A DNA stretch of 64,000 nt. Origin: Steromphala cineraria (lineage: Eukaryota; Mollusca; Gastropoda; Trochida; Trochidae). Below are positions 13,270-25,954 of the stretch, in pieces. Made by a program: the position numbers and the translations under genes. The stretch covers positions 71,254,471-71,318,470 of the forward strand of contig OU744720.1 in assembly GCA_916613615.1 (NCBI GenBank). Direction: 5' to 3'. The notes under the pieces are model-generated. The model had not been told where the DNA came from and did not search any database. It was given only the letters and a program-made list of their open reading frames with translations. Position 1 is the first letter of the stretch; every line of letters starts with the position of its first letter.

Positions 13270-13510
13270 TAGTAGAGAAACGAAAGGACCAAAGTAGGGG
13301 TAAACCAAGTAACAGACAGACAGACATGGCCAAAGCCATTTATACAAATAAAATATGTCTGTCTGTCTGTCTGTCTGTAAACCAAGTAACAATTTCATTT
13401 GTCCGCAACAACAACAAAACTCGTCTCTGATGTTAGGTTGTTCTTCCTTACAATCTCAAAATGGGATTGTGCTCGCTTATTTATATATGCAATATCTAAC
13501 AAAGACATGC
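13270..13510 (-). repeat. exon-like duplicated block, copy 1 (AQSHF family)
   Basis: The reverse strand around 13498-13421 reads from a TTAG acceptor-like site into a frame containing LDIAY, KRAQSHFEIV and LTSE. It matches copies near 18.2 and 24.9 kb at the protein level, where AQSHF and LTS recur while other positions change. The block is interrupted by a small fold-back insertion at 13302-13390. I do not recognise the protein family. No longer gene model can be assembled, so this is probably a decayed exon of a duplicated gene. Confidence 0.4.
13302..13390. mobile_element. mini fold-back insertion with inverted CAGA/TCTG arms
   Basis: A CAGACAGACAGACAT run and an ATGTCTGTCTGTCTG run form inverted arms around a loop of roughly 35 bases. 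The unit is bracketed by the 12-base direct repeat AAACCAAGTAAC (13302-13313 and 13379-13390), which looks like a target-site duplication. The microsatellite runs therefore seem to be termini of a small inserted element rather than independent slippage tracts. Confidence 0.6.
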
Positions 13511-14059
13511 CATGCAGTAAGTTAATGTCAGGTTATCAGATTGTCCCAGTCTGATAAAAATATGCCTATAGCTAGTTCCGAGGAAATAAAAGTTTATAAA
13601 TATTAACTCTATGAAAATCGAACATGTTACTTCGATAGGTATCTGAGTCAAACGGCAGCCCAGTAAGTCGCATGTTCTGGCTTTTACTCAGCTAACCAAT
13701 AACAAGCCGCCGGTATCAAGCTAGGGGCAAGTAACCCTGTCAACCATGCTTTGAAACATGACTGCCGCCAGTAGTGTTATAAGCGAGATGATGTGATTGG
13801 TCTGCTAACGACTGGGTTTAGGCTGCGTTTGACTGGTATCAAACACGCGAGGTTTAGGGGCGCGGTCAGACCTAGTGTAGAAGATTCGATATTTTTGTAC
13901 AGGTAACATTTTGGATAATTAATTCCTCGGAACTAGGCCGATTTTAATCAGACTGCAGATTGTCCCTGGAAATTATATATTTATTTGTCACTCTGTAACC
14001 ATCCTTTCTGCTCATTTGTATCAAAATATTAACATATCAAATCCCTTCATTCTTATAGC

Positions 14060-14165
14060 TATCAAACTAAGCAGTAAATTGTATCCAAAGCCTAGCTAGG
14101 AAACGTGTCCGTAATCTAAAACACAAGAATATGAACTTACCTTGTTACTGATGCGTATGAAGTCT
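14060..14165. repeat. local duplicated block, copy a
   Basis: Shares a CAGTAAA-TTGTATCC start and an ATAATATGAA-TTACC...TGATGCGT end with 15150-15265, about 1.1 kb downstream in the same orientation. Diverged and non-coding as far as I can see. Confidence 0.5.
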
Positions 14166-15149
14166 TTGGAAATTTATATGTTATGGTCATTTAGCTCAGT
14201 AACAATATAGATGATTTTTATTTAAATACGTTTTGGTTTATATTCTGACATTTTGATTGCAGTGTGTATGTCCTTTGGATTTGAATTTGGACTATACCGT
14301 AGCTTTGCAAGTGAATGAAACCGGTCTGCACTGGTTCATTTATGTTTTAACTGATAGGCATGGTAAAATGAAGATTCTGTTTATAATTTTTTGGGCTGTA
14401 TGTAGTGCATTGTTGTTTACCCCAAAATAAACAGTTCAAACCTCGGAAGAATGGATTTATCACCCAATGCGTAGCCATCGGCCCATTTGTTATAAAAGGG
14501 GGCGTTTTCACGTTACTTCCAACCAAGAACTTTAACATTTTCCAATATTATATTGTATAGTATATCATTCCTTTTGAAATGACCAGCTCTTTGTGATATC
14601 ATATTTATATTTCGATATTAAGTTTGATAAGCAATAACAGTATGACATAAAACATTGCAAACTTGTAAATTGCTTGATATTATTGTTATATTGGCCTGTT
14701 CACCGAGTGCAGACAATCTACAATCTGTTCTACTTATGAGAGTCACAAGACAGTATGATTAAAATGTAATTTAAAAATCATCTTTTTCTTGAAATTTGTT
14801 GTAAACGGCCAAGTTGACCTTTTGTTGCCTAATCTAAATTAGTGTTATTCAACGTTTCAAATGTCACATAAATTTAAAATTGGCTCAATTTACATCAGTA
14901 CAATAAATAAAATTGAAGTTATTGCTTGGTCTTGAACGCATTTTATATCGGTGAATGTAATCAAATACAACGTATCAGTATTGGTTTGAAATAGGTTAAC
15001 ACCGCCATGATGAAAATATGTCAAAGATTTAGAACACTCAGTAATGCGAGAATAAAGTTACAAAATGTTTTCCCTGTAGGCCAGATCTGTTCAAGAAATA
15101 ATCAGAATAACTAGTAAAATTTGTTTATCAGATACTTTTATAAAAATTT

Positions 15150-15265
15150 AAAAAATCCAATCAGTAAAGTTGTATCCGAAGTCAAGTTTGGAACACTGTT
15201 AAAGGTGCCTGCAGGCTATGTTGCACAATAATATGAATTAACCATGCCATTGATGCGTGTTGGGA
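15150..15265. repeat. local duplicated block, copy b
   Basis: Direct-orientation partner of 14060-14165. A second short pair sharing GAAATAATCAGAAT lies close by (about 15080-15130 and 15550-15600), so this stretch has duplicated more than once. Confidence 0.5.
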
Positions 15266-15619
15266 TAAGTTTTCAATCAATCAAATTGGTCGATCAGTGT
15301 CCATCTACTTCATCGTTTATTGTCCTATTCTCATTTTCCACTGACCCATAAATCATGGGCACATGAAATCATTTATTTGTTTCCAAGTATGTAATGTATT
15401 TCACAGTCAAACTGGAGAATGTTAGAATACTAGGTAGATTGTGAGTAATGTTATAAGGAATACTCACGCTCAAAACAATTTAAATAAAAAACTTTGTATT
15501 GACATATAACTGTTAAATGACAATGCAACAGAAATTATATTTTCATATAAAGCACAGATCTTTTTGAGAAATAATCAGAATTTCTTGTACATTTTATTGT
15601 TCAGAATCGAATATCAAAT

Positions 15620-16480
15620 CAACAAAAATGGTTGGTTTACAAAGATAACATGAAAGAAATCTTTTTCGTACCACATGTAATTAACAAATTGTTGAAAAAA
15701 ATGGCAGATTGGACATTGAAACCTTAACACTTAAGTATGCTTCCAATATAACAATTATATCCCCTTGTGATATACCTCAAATTACTCAAATGATATACAG
15801 ACTGACATACTGTAAAAGGTTGTAGTGTTGAAAAAGGTGAATTATGAAAGGTGAAAACATAGAGAACTGCATAAATTACACTGACAGTTCCTAACATGAG
15901 GAGTTTATATTTTGTTTTGTTTTATTTGAGTTTAAATACTCTTCTGGCATCAATTCCTCTTAATTCACAAAGTGGACTGTCTTGAGAAATGAATTGGTAT
16001 GAAAGGCTGGATTCATTCTCATTGAATCTCTGTTCCGACCCATCATTTGTCAAATCTCCATGTAAAGAAGCACTTTTGGTTTGATTCAAATTTAATTCCT
16101 ATATAAAAAAGCATATAATTAGTGATAATTATTTTTTTAAATAATAATGCATAGGACATTCTCTTCGTAGGTGTATAACGTTTATATTGCAGTTCCACAT
16201 GTAGCTTCTAAACACCCCCAATCATACCCATTAGGCTTTGGACCACATTTGATGACATTGATTATTAATAAAACGATGAGTAACATAGTTATGCTTTTAG
16301 TTTAATGGACCTTTATTTGGCATCAAACCATTTCCAGCTTGTGAATTTTTAAAACAGAAGTAAGACAAGAACAATGAAGCTTTGATCATTCATGTCATTG
16401 TATGAAAATTTAACAGTGAATTTCCTTCAATTATTCACCCACCTGTAACAATGTTCATCTAATGACGATAATGAAGATAT
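15620..16480. other. AT-rich non-coding stretch
   Basis: No gene or mobile element is recognisable. Confidence 0.5.
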
Positions 16481-16485
16481 ACATC

Positions 16486-16585
16486 TGGATGACAACTTCA
16501 GATGGAAACTTTTCAAGATTCTTGAAAACGACAAAACAAACTCTATCGAAACGTCGCATACCATTAACAAAGAAGTTGTCATCCA
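16486..16585 (+). mobile_element. short fold-back element with GAAAC-GTC core, copy 1
   Basis: The ends are inverted: TGGATGACAACTTC (16486-16499) and GAAGTTGTCATCCA (16572-16585). Inside are CTTGAAAACG (16521-16530) and CGAAACGTCGC (16547-16557), then AACAAAGAAGTTGTC. The same ordered motifs recur at about 24.2, 43.1 and 53.5 kb. No coding capacity. Probably a non-autonomous element. Confidence 0.6.
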
Positions 16586-16599
16586 TATATATTTTTTCA

Positions 16600-18110
16600 T
16601 AATTTGCAATTGAAATTGTTGCTTTATGAAAATATCGAACGATTGACTATCATTGTATTAAGTACGCTGTACGGTGTACCTATGGTCAACAAAGTTTGCA
16701 TTAAGAAATATATTACGAAATACGATTGGTAGAATTACAATAATATACATTTTTACAACATGTTCAATACTATGTGAGTGTTAAAGGGGTTCGTTTGAAA
16801 TATGCACCCTCTTCAGTATCATACAAAAGATCAGCAGGAAGAGGAAGGAAAAGAGGATCAATGGTAAGGTTTATGTTCACATGATTTTATATAGAACACA
16901 AACTCTTCAAGGCAAAATTCATTGAGGTCGATACTCATGTCAATTGCCATCATGGGTCATATTTCCGGTCGTCATGCATCGGAGGAATGTTGCTTCCTGC
17001 TTCTTCTTTCAACCGAGATTTCGAGGTATATTAGTCGCCCAATATCAACAATAATACAATTTTTTCGACCATGTTTTGGTTTTACTTTTTATCATTTCTG
17101 GTGCAAATTTCAGCACTAAAAACTTTGAGTATTATAGATATGTTTTAGAACATCGGCACGTTTTTTTGCTGATATCAAATAAATCAACACGGTCAATTGA
17201 AGTTGCCAAAATTGGCATATTTAACATTCAAATTTCATATTTTATAGTTTCAACAAAATTAGCCATGTGGCTTAGATTGTATCATATAAGAGTCATTGTT
17301 TTATTTGGAATCCATTGATAATGTACTTGCTTTGATGGACAATGAAGAAACGTTCTATGTATTAAACCATTTTTGTGTTACCATTTGCAGCTTTATCATT
17401 AATCATCAATCCATGAAGGAAATATCTAGTGATGTTCTCCATGATTATTTATTTCCTAACCACGAATAACTCCAGAATGAAACAACAAAAGACAGCAGCT
17501 ACATGCAACTTCATGAGGGCACATTTATGAAGGGCTAAACTTACAAATAATTGAAAACGATAACGATTCCTAATTGAAACCGAAGAAGAAATTCTGTAAG
17601 TGAACAGTCAATCATAAACTATATATTAAAAAAATTTCCATGTATAAATTGTATTCATCCTTACATACTTTTATCTTTGAATCGGTTGACAGAATTGGAC
17701 TATATTTCCCTTCAATTTGGAACAAAATATATTTCGCATTCATATTTCGAACTGTAATATTCACAGAAATCATATGATTTGTAAATGTTTAGATATTTAG
17801 AGTAGCCATTGATCAAATGAGAAGTGTTTCATATCATTTACGTTTTGAAACTGGAAGGTATTTTAACAACTAGAAATGATTAACTGTTACAATGAGTTGA
17901 AGGCTAAAGTCCAGATGAATATATTTTCTCTCTGTTTGTGCCACATTCATCCATTCCGCTCCAAATATTTAACGTCAACCCTAACGAATACTCTTTCATA
18001 ACACCCATAAAACCAGACGGCTTTTATTGATCGAATTATCTTATTATCGGATTTATCAAATAAATTATGGCTTTGGTCTCCAGTAAATAAGATTTAAGGG
18101 TATTTTACTC
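16600..18110. other. AT-rich non-coding stretch
   Basis: Short frames only (the longest near 16922-17318), with no recognisable domain. No repeats noticed. Confidence 0.5.
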
Positions 18111-18119
18111 TGAAATAAA

Positions 18120-18330
18120 TATCTAAGTAAAGAGACGAAGGGATCATCATGATGATAAATCAAGTTACGTTGTCAACGTCCGTCACATAAAAAACAGAAT
18201 GTTACATAACAGAATTACAAGAAATCCATTGGCCTTTGATGTCAACGAGACTATGGAATTTTCAACCATAAAATGTGATTGAGCTTTCTTGTAGTGTTCG
18301 AACACAAACAAACACTTGTCATTCAGATTA
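18120..18330 (-). repeat. exon-like duplicated block, copy 2 (AQSHF family)
   Basis: On the minus strand, from about 18300 down to 18219, the frame reads EHYKKAQSHFMVEN and then LTSKANGFL, and runs into GTAATT, a plausible 5' splice site. The downstream intron-like part (TCTGTTATGTAACATTCTG) is also shared with the 24.9-kb copy and in part with 21.4 kb. The AG acceptor seen in the other copies is lost here, which suggests decay. Protein family not recognised. Confidence 0.45.
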
Positions 18331-18633
18331 TTTTATTACGGTTTATAAAGACTTTTTGGATATTATCATTTTACTCACACATGTATTCACAAATATTCAA
18401 GGATCAAATGAATAATAAACTCCGAACTATCCCAATATTCAGTAAAGTAATATTCCAACCAAGTACAAAATAGTATTAGATTACCATTAATGATATAAGA
18501 AAGGTGTATTAAGATAACTTTATAGATAAAACGTTATGTTCTCTATATTAATTGAAATTTCCCATTAATGTCTCTCAATTACTATTGAAGGCTTTGTAAT
18601 TGAATAAATCGAATGAGCCTTTTAATCGATTAT

Positions 18634-18817
18634 AAAAAAAGTTTATTCTAGCATCGTATACAAACATCAGGAAATATATATTTAACAAAATGCGTTTATC
18701 ATATGATACCTGAGTCACCTCTTCCAATTGCCTTACATTGCAAACCCGAGATACAACGATTCATTCCCTAGTGTGTATTTGACACACTTCCGTCCATTTA
18801 TATGATACTACAGAAGC
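18634..18817. repeat. 180-bp direct repeat, copy a
   Basis: Begins with an A run and GTTTATTC, and contains GATACCTGAGTCACCTC, the stretch around CCGAGATACA and a CACACTTCC...CAGAAGC end. It matches 19237-19418 with few changes, at a spacing of 603 bases in direct orientation. No coding frame is shared. Confidence 0.9.
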
Positions 18818-19236
18818 CGATATAGTACATTTAATTTTGGGCTACAATGAAAAATAAAATGACGTTTTGAACTTGATCTTTATTGTAACCAAACATTTCA
18901 TTTATACATGCAAATGCAAAAACAGAAAACCACATATAAACGGCATAAAATCGGTTCTTCAAGACACATTATGATGTCAGTAAACAGATTCTAGATCTCT
19001 ATAGGGACTGTAGATATGAAAAATTCATTTCCTGTTGGTCCTCTTGCCACAGCCTTTTTACATAAATTACCACTTATTGTTCTTTGGTTTGCAATTTTGT
19101 CGCATTGTATTGAGAATGTATACCATGTTACTACCCATGTTAATTTGATATAATGTACTACATGTATATGTTGAAAAGATGTTTTGCTGAATAACCATGT
19201 ACACGTATGGTACCCCAAAAAAGAAATAAAGTGATT
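18818..19236. other. spacer between the 180-bp direct repeats
   Basis: AT-rich spacer with a 92-codon minus-strand frame overlapping it and the second repeat; no domain recognised. The flanking direct repeats make this spacer a possible deletion or excision target. Confidence 0.4.
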
Positions 19237-19418
19237 AAAAAAAAGTTTATTCCAGCATCGCATCCACACATCAGAAAATATATATTTAACAAAATGCTTT
19301 TATCATATAATACCTGAGTCACCTCCAATTGCCTTACATTGCAAACCCGAGATATAGCGATTCATTCCCTAGTGTGTATTTGACACACTTCCTTCCATTT
19401 ATATGATACTACAGAAGC
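19237..19418. repeat. 180-bp direct repeat, copy b
   Basis: Partner of 18634-18817. It runs directly into the G-type block at 19425, whereas copy a does not. Confidence 0.9.
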
Positions 19419-19424
19419 GTCCAG

Positions 19425-19600
19425 CTTCTAACAATTATTGCCAAGTTCCTAACGATGTATCAAGCTGACAATGCTGGTGAAGAATCGCAAGCTTTTATTG
19501 AGATTAATTTCATTAGTCAGCACCAAGGCAGATCAAGTTAACAATTATTTCAGGAACTGTCAGCCAGTCAGAAGTGTCGGATATCTTATGATGTATGTTC
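19425..19600. repeat. dispersed block, copy a (pair with 26.4 kb)
   Basis: Shares AACAATTATTGCCAAGTTCC-like, CAGCTTTTAT, AGATTAATTTCATT and GTTAACAATTATTTCAG with 26390-26580 in the same order and orientation. No coding interpretation. Confidence 0.65.
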
Positions 19601-19684
19601 CTTTTTGTACACGCTTTTAATGCGATTGTTTGTGCTTTCATAAAAGTTAACAATAGATATACTATATCAACCATTTTGATGGTA

Positions 19685-19851
19685 CCTTAATTTTATATTT
19701 TAAATTTGTCACTGATAATTGTACGTTAATATATATTTTAATCATTACTGTTCCATTTAATTTAAATACATTGTCTTTCATTTGGTACCATTAGTTTTCA
19801 TTTTCATAACATCACCTTATATATTCCCCCTAAAAACGTGCTACTGCACCT
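19685..19851. mobile_element. truncated copy of the 44.25-kb MITE
   Basis: Matches the right two thirds of 44251-44451, including CACTGATAATTGTA, TGTTCCATTTA and the terminal CCCCCTAAAAACGTGCTACT. The left terminal inverted repeat is absent, so this copy is truncated. Confidence 0.6.
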
Positions 19852-19859
19852 TTAAATAA

Positions 19860-21420
19860 ATAAAGGCATACTTGAAATATATAGTTTCGAAGAAACCTAC
19901 TTAATGTGATGTCACACATGCAACAGGTTGTTATAACTGCAGATCATTTTTTAAACGAATTCACATTACCAGTTTCTCAGAAGAGATGGTACGGCTGCTT
20001 ACCAAAGTTCGTTAAATGCTTTTAAACTCAGTGAAAATACCATGGTTTATGGTGTTCGCTGTGGTTTGACTCATTGTGTGATTTGTGAATACGTTCGAAA
20101 CGTTATTATCCTTAAATACGTTGACAAAATTCCTTATGAAAGGTGATATCAATATTTGTTAACGTAAAACTCACAAACAGGTAAGACTGAATAAGTGATA
20201 ACAGACTAGTTCAATTACTGAATTGATAAGGTACAAATGAATTCAGCCTCACTTAAGGTGCAAAATTCAACATTACCGAAGTCTTAGTTAATGATTTGCA
20301 TATGAAATATGGCATAAAGGCTTTTAGGTACTTCAAAATGTAATTTTATTCAACTCTATCATAGGTGATATTTTCAATATAATAGGCGTGAGATATTTCG
20401 ACGATTCATAGAATGTCATTTTAAATCTTTTCGAAAGGAATTGTCGAAAGAGAAGAATTATTTGTACTACATTTGCAGCTACTTAGAAATTATTCTAATT
20501 TCATATCTTTTGAAATGTTAACCCGAGTATATTAGATAATTTTGTATCTATTTCAGCCCTAAAATGTAAACTATTACTATGTAAACATGTACATCGTATA
20601 AACCTTTATTCATATCTTTGCAAGCCTCGTGATAATATATAATGCGTCTAAAAAGTACAATGTTATAACCGGAATGTAAACGAGTTTATAATGATCGTGT
20701 CTTGATTTCCTTTTTAAAAACCACATGATTAAAAAGGCTATCGGCAAAGATACTAGATACTGAGTAATTGAAACAGACAGAATAGTTTCTAATGACAAAT
20801 ACAAGCTTTTAAAATGTCCAGCTTATGATGAAAAAAACATCATCATAATCATGAAAAATATCATTAAAATATTTTCAATACACTAAAAGGGTTTTAAGGT
20901 TATTAAACACGTGGTTCCTATAACAACTGATGTAACAATAACAAGTTTTATCATTGTTTTAACAAACCAATAACTTTAAACTGTTTCTAAAATTTAAACA
21001 AAAAAACATTATGTAAAATTTAAGCATTTTCATAAGCATATTAAGACGTAAAGATTTTTAATTGTGCCATCTGTACAGAACGTTTGAATATAATCAACAT
21101 CTTGAAGAATTTTGATTATTGCAGCTTTTGTCAATACATGAAAGGATACATCAAAAATATCCTATATTAAGACAAGTGAAGGATATTTCAACAACCCTTT
21201 TATCATGAAAGGTTGTCAGCAAAAAGCATAAACAATATCCAGCAGTGATAAACGTGACTCGTTATATGTTTTGTTGTTTATTTCATCAGCTTTTTTGATT
21301 GGTTGAAATGCATAGATTATGAATATAAATGTTCTTGGCTTGACAAACAAGAAGACTAACCAATGGACATCGTCTATTGATCAAATATTTTGTTTTTGAT
21401 CCTATGAAATAATTTGTACA
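19860..21420. other. AT-rich stretch, no gene recognised
   Basis: Contains a weak match (reverse complement of about 20890-20930, AGGAACCACGTGTTTAAT) to the VWNHV-type block at 3.69 and 35.6 kb. Otherwise nothing identifiable. Confidence 0.4.
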
Positions 21421-21429
21421 ATTTACTGT

Positions 21430-21560
21430 GAGACGAAATGAAAATAAATGTACAGTTTTCATTGTTCGTCAAATATAAAACAGAAAACAGTTTAAAATGC
21501 TACATAACAGAATTGATTGAAACTATTTGATCCATTATTTTTCTCTGCCTCTGTACTCAT
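21430..21560 (-). repeat. exon-like duplicated block, copy 3 (weak, AQSHF family)
   Basis: Shares the intron-like part AATTCTGTTATGTA and the flanking CTGTTTTATATTTGACG with the 18.2- and 24.9-kb copies. The exon-like core is almost unrecognisable. The most degraded of the five copies. Confidence 0.3.
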
Positions 21561-21719
21561 GCTCATACATTCAATGATAAATACTTACGGACATACGCAT
21601 ATTTTCAATGAAAAGAATAAGCATATTCTGACATTTCGAACTTTCTATGACTGTACCTGGTCAATGATGTATGGTTGGATACATATATATCAGATTAGTC
21701 GATAAGTATTATATCATCA

Positions 21720-24190
21720 TGCAATGCCTCACGTTTGTAAAGCGTGCACATTTCACTTAGGTTTTGATAAAATCATTTTGTTGAATATTGCGAGATAAGT
21801 TTCGCTTGTCATGATGGTGTTGTCAACTGTTTGAGTTCATTAGCAAACACTTTCTAAAAGCTGTTTCCATGTATATGGTTATGGTCTACAAAGGAGAATG
21901 CATATATGTCTACTGTATCTAAAACATGACACCCCTTTTCTCGTGACACCAATACTTTGTTTAATAAATAAGAATTAAAACACATCTTTTAAGCAGGTTT
22001 TATTATAACATATAGTCGGGTTTTTGTTCGCTAAAATATAAAAATAGAACAATCGATGTGTTTTGGCAAAAAGAATATGTTTCTTCGTAAAACGGCAACA
22101 CTCTGCGAGTCAGGCCTTTGATTTATTGTCCACATAATAGAGAGTTATTTGATATCAATAAAAGAGCAGATCGATATCTACTTTATCATTTCTTGTTATT
22201 TTGTCAATGTCAGAGGAACATGAGATATATATGTTTCAAGCTGTGATACATCTCAATCAACACATGCAGAGTACATGCACATATAGAATACACTCTCCTC
22301 GACAATCTTGACCAGAAAGATCATGTCAAAAGGGAAACATCACATGAAAATATTAACCTGCTTTACTAATTATGAAAAACGTCGATGGTTCGTTATATCG
22401 GTTATCCGATGCTTGTTATGGTGTTATTCTCGCCCGAATTTACCGTACATGGATACAGGTTCGACAGCCAATAAGACACGTCTCTCTGCACAAACATGTT
22501 TATTTCCATTCTACCATAGCAACGAAATTTGAACTATATTCTTTCGCATTGACACGGGTGTGACGTGTCACGGTGCCCGCGCCTGTTTCGACGTATTTGG
22601 GAATCTCGAATGACGTTACTTTATTGCATTTACCGACAAATTCCAAATGTCCACTCTATTTAGTAGACGTTATTTTTTCGCTACCGTTGTCAGCATTTAG
22701 TAGATTCTATGCTCATATCTACAAACTTTGCGTCGATATTAAGACAATTTTGTTGTAAATGAATTTCAGGTTAGTTGAATACGTATATCATAATTGAATG
22801 ATGCTCTGTCCGGAATTTCAAGGCAGCGGAGGAATTCTTGCGCATCATATGCCCTCTGACTGAAGTATTCAATCAGAAACAAGTATCTTGCACATAAATG
22901 GTTGAATTGGGTGCAGTAGCCAATATTTTTGCATGTCTCACCCATGCAAAGTATTTACTAAATTCAAAATTGAAATATGCAAAAGCTGCAAGATGGCGGC
23001 TATTGGTAAATGTATGGTTGGTAAATGTGTCTCTAATTATGCATGACCAATTTTTATTTTATATCAGTTACGAACAGAAAAACAACTTGACTGATAATTT
23101 GATAAGTTTTATTTGTATATACAACTGAAACTTGTGAAAGAAGGCAATAGTATGGCATTACCGTATGACAAAGCTTCTTACAACATGACAAGACATTTTT
23201 TTATCAATCTTAGAGTTATGAGTTGTTTTTATTCATCAAAACATAAAGACTCCTGCAAAATAGGTAATGATACAGCACACCGCTCCTTTCATAGAATGCA
23301 AAACATATTATATATCATTCTCAACCAATAGAGTAGCCTTTTTAAAGTTGTGCAAAAACAAGAACAACACCTTTTACTTGACATTTTACCATTTCTTTCA
23401 ATGCATCTGAAGTATGTGATATGAACTTATATAACCTGACTTTGCTATTTACCTGAAAATAAATTTACCCGTATGATAAATAACGTATCGCCGCCTGTAC
23501 ATGTGCAATGTGTTTTATTGATTTGTACTTTTGGTCATGTGGCCACATATACTGAATATAGCTCTTCTTCTTCTTCTTCTTTGTGAAATAGTCTAACAGT
23601 CTAACACTGTATCTTTCAGGTATTTGATAATTCTTTTCGTGGCATCTTCTGAAAGTAACCCACCCCAAGTGTTGCAAACCCTAATATAAAACCAGGCAAT
23701 ATTTTCCCTTCCTAAGTTTTTCTGCATATTATCGTTGCCGTTGAAGGTATAAAACAAGGCCTTCTCTGGTACAAGGGTCTTGGACAAACAAATGTGTTAG
23801 TATGGATCTAGAGTCGATCCAGTACCACATGCTAACAAGAGTAAAGCGAATGGTTTGGCTGAAAAGGCCATAGATAAAAGAGCGTCAGTGTTCAAACAAA
23901 ACCCTATGCTATGCTATGGCACCTTATTATGGTTCTCCATGTGCATTGGGAAAGTCGAATGAAGTTCTAAAAGGATGTAAAATATATTCAATTATGCAAA
24001 GTTTATGATGAAATGCTGTTGCAATCTTAAGTTGAACTCGTCATTAAATTGAATTTGTAACAACAAAGAAAATATTTCTGTAAAGACTTTGGAGAGGTCA
24101 CTACTTAGCATCTTGTAAGAACGCAGCCATTGTCCAAATTGTAGCTTCATACAACTCATATTTATATCATATAACTTTGATTATAATGCA
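21720..24190. other. AT-rich stretch with a CpG-richer patch near 22.37-22.62 kb
   Basis: The patch at about 22370-22620 has many CG dinucleotides and a short palindrome-like GACACGGGTGTGACGTGTC. Overlapping frames of 60-76 codons there show no known domain. A (CTT)n run lies near 23565-23582. I find no convincing gene. Confidence 0.4.
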
Positions 24191-24199
24191 GAGGAATAT

Positions 24200-24262
24200 A
24201 TGGATGACTTCTTTGTTCATTGTATGTGACGTTTCGACACAGATGCTTGTGTCGTTCTTAGA
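24200..24262 (-). mobile_element. GAAAC-GTC element, copy 2 (partial)
   Basis: On the minus strand the order is CTAAGAA, a GACACAAGC...TGTGTC stem-loop, GAAACGTC, then AACAAAGAAGTCATCC. This matches the 16.5- and 43.1-kb elements. Only one arm of the fold-back is present. Confidence 0.55.
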
Positions 24263-24819
24263 TTCTCATGGCAATAGAACACATACTTCATACATACTTT
24301 AGTGTTTGATATGGTAGAGTTAACAAGCATGAATAAAATTTAAATGCTTTTCATAAGAAGACAACATACTTCTTTTCCATGATTTAAAAATATATGTCCT
24401 TAAACACAGATCCGCTCCTGTTTTGTAACAATATCGCAATTAATGGGTGTAGCAGAATAAACGTTACACTTTCAAATCAATAATTTTTAGATAATTAAGC
24501 ATTGAAATTAAAAATGGGGTAATGAATATTTCTCAAAGAATCGGATATTTTGAAATTAAAATAGATTCAGGAATGAAGAGAAAAGACTATCAGCGAAGTG
24601 GTCATTATGGTTATATCTTCGCAAGCAAAATTTTTATCACAGAATGAAAATAGTTACAAACTAATTTCTTGATTTCGAATTGGAATTTTGTTTCATAGTA
24701 CACCCAAACAATCTATATTGATCAAATAAATGCATTTTCTAAATTTATCAACTGTATGCTATTGGATTGTCTCTTTTGCAAATAGGATTGAAGAGGTTTT
24801 CTTAGGAATTGGATATATC

Positions 24820-25060
24820 AAACATAGGAGACAAAGGGATCACAATGGGGATAAATAAAATTACAGTTGTCATTGACCGTCACATAGAAAACAGAAAGCT
24901 ATTTACAATGTTACATAACGCAATTTATAGAAATCCCTTGGTCTTTGATGTCAAACAGCCCATCACGTTTACAACCACAAAATGAGATTGAGCCTTCTCA
25001 TGTTGTTCAATATCTAACAAGTTACCATTCAGTGTATTTTATTGCTGGTTATTGGATTGT
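24820..25060 (-). repeat. exon-like duplicated block, copy 4 (AQSHF family)
   Basis: The minus strand reads CTTGTTAG as an acceptor-like site, then LDIEQHEKAQSHFVVVN and LTSKTKGF. Compared with copies 1 and 2, the residues K, AQSHF and LTSK are retained while nucleotides differ, which suggests past protein-level constraint. The copy extends into intron-like sequence, including ACAGAAAGCTATTT, also found at 40.5 kb. Function unknown. Confidence 0.45.
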
Positions 25061-25885
25061 TTGTGTCTGCAACAGTCCTTTTGGTTAATATTTTATATTC
25101 ACTTGTATCTTCAGATGAAATCCTGTATGAAATCAAAACTATAGACTAGACAGTCAAGGGGATTGATGATTAAGGACAATGTCAAAAGAGTTGATATGCC
25201 TTTGCACTTATACACTTTTCGACTTTTAGACGATACTTTACCGAATCAATAAGTATCATACAAACTATTCCAAGTGAACTATTGGCTTACATCTGCAAGT
25301 GTGCATAGTGTTCGGTATACAATGTTTCCTAGTCTTTCTCAAATTTATGAATAACTATTGGCTTACATTTGGCATTAGATCCATTAAAAGGGGTTCCCAA
25401 TCATTTAAAAAATTATCATTTTCAACAACCATTAAAGCAAGATATAAAAATTCTTTGCTTTGATTGTCTTTTGAATATTGGTTTGCCGCATGCAAATATT
25501 TTGTCTACTTGTTGTATGTACTTGATCATACATGTACATTGCTGCTAAGTATTTACGCATTATACACTTCTTACAGATTCATAAAGATCATAGATATCAT
25601 TTTGAAAAGTAGCAAATATTTTGTGCAATTTTCAGTTTTAAAGAACAATTTCTAATTTGACAAGAAGGCCATGAATTTTTCACACATGCACAATAATTTC
25701 ATGTCGTCACATTGCCTGTTGTGTTGTAGACGGAAAGATAAATGTGCACACATGTCAATTGTTTCTCTACCAGAAATTGGAAGTTGTAAGGTGTTTTATA
25801 CAACAATAACAATGCATAATCTATGCATAAGATTGCATAATGTCCTAAAATAGACAGACACATGCTTAAAACTGGTCAACATGGT
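25060..25885. other. AT-rich non-coding stretch
   Basis: Contains only a short internal duplication around ACTATTGGCTTACAT (about 25278 and 25356). No gene recognised. Confidence 0.5.
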
Positions 25886-25889
25886 TCGC

Positions 25890-25950
25890 GGGCCATGTTC
25901 CGCCTGTACTACAGTAGGGGCCCTACTGTAGCGCACGCGAAACAGGGCCC
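25890..25950. repeat. GC-rich palindrome
   Basis: CTACAGTAGGG and CCCTACTGTAG (25909-25931) are perfect inverted arms around a single G. The pairing extends imperfectly to GGGCCATGTTCCGC and GCGAAACAGGGCCC. It sits at the left edge of the GC-rich Tc1-like relic and may be a remnant terminal structure. Confidence 0.8.
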
Positions 25951-25954
25951 GGAA

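Noticed and set aside
23565..23582. (CTT)n tract as a feature of interest
   Set aside because: Ordinary short microsatellite with no associated structure.
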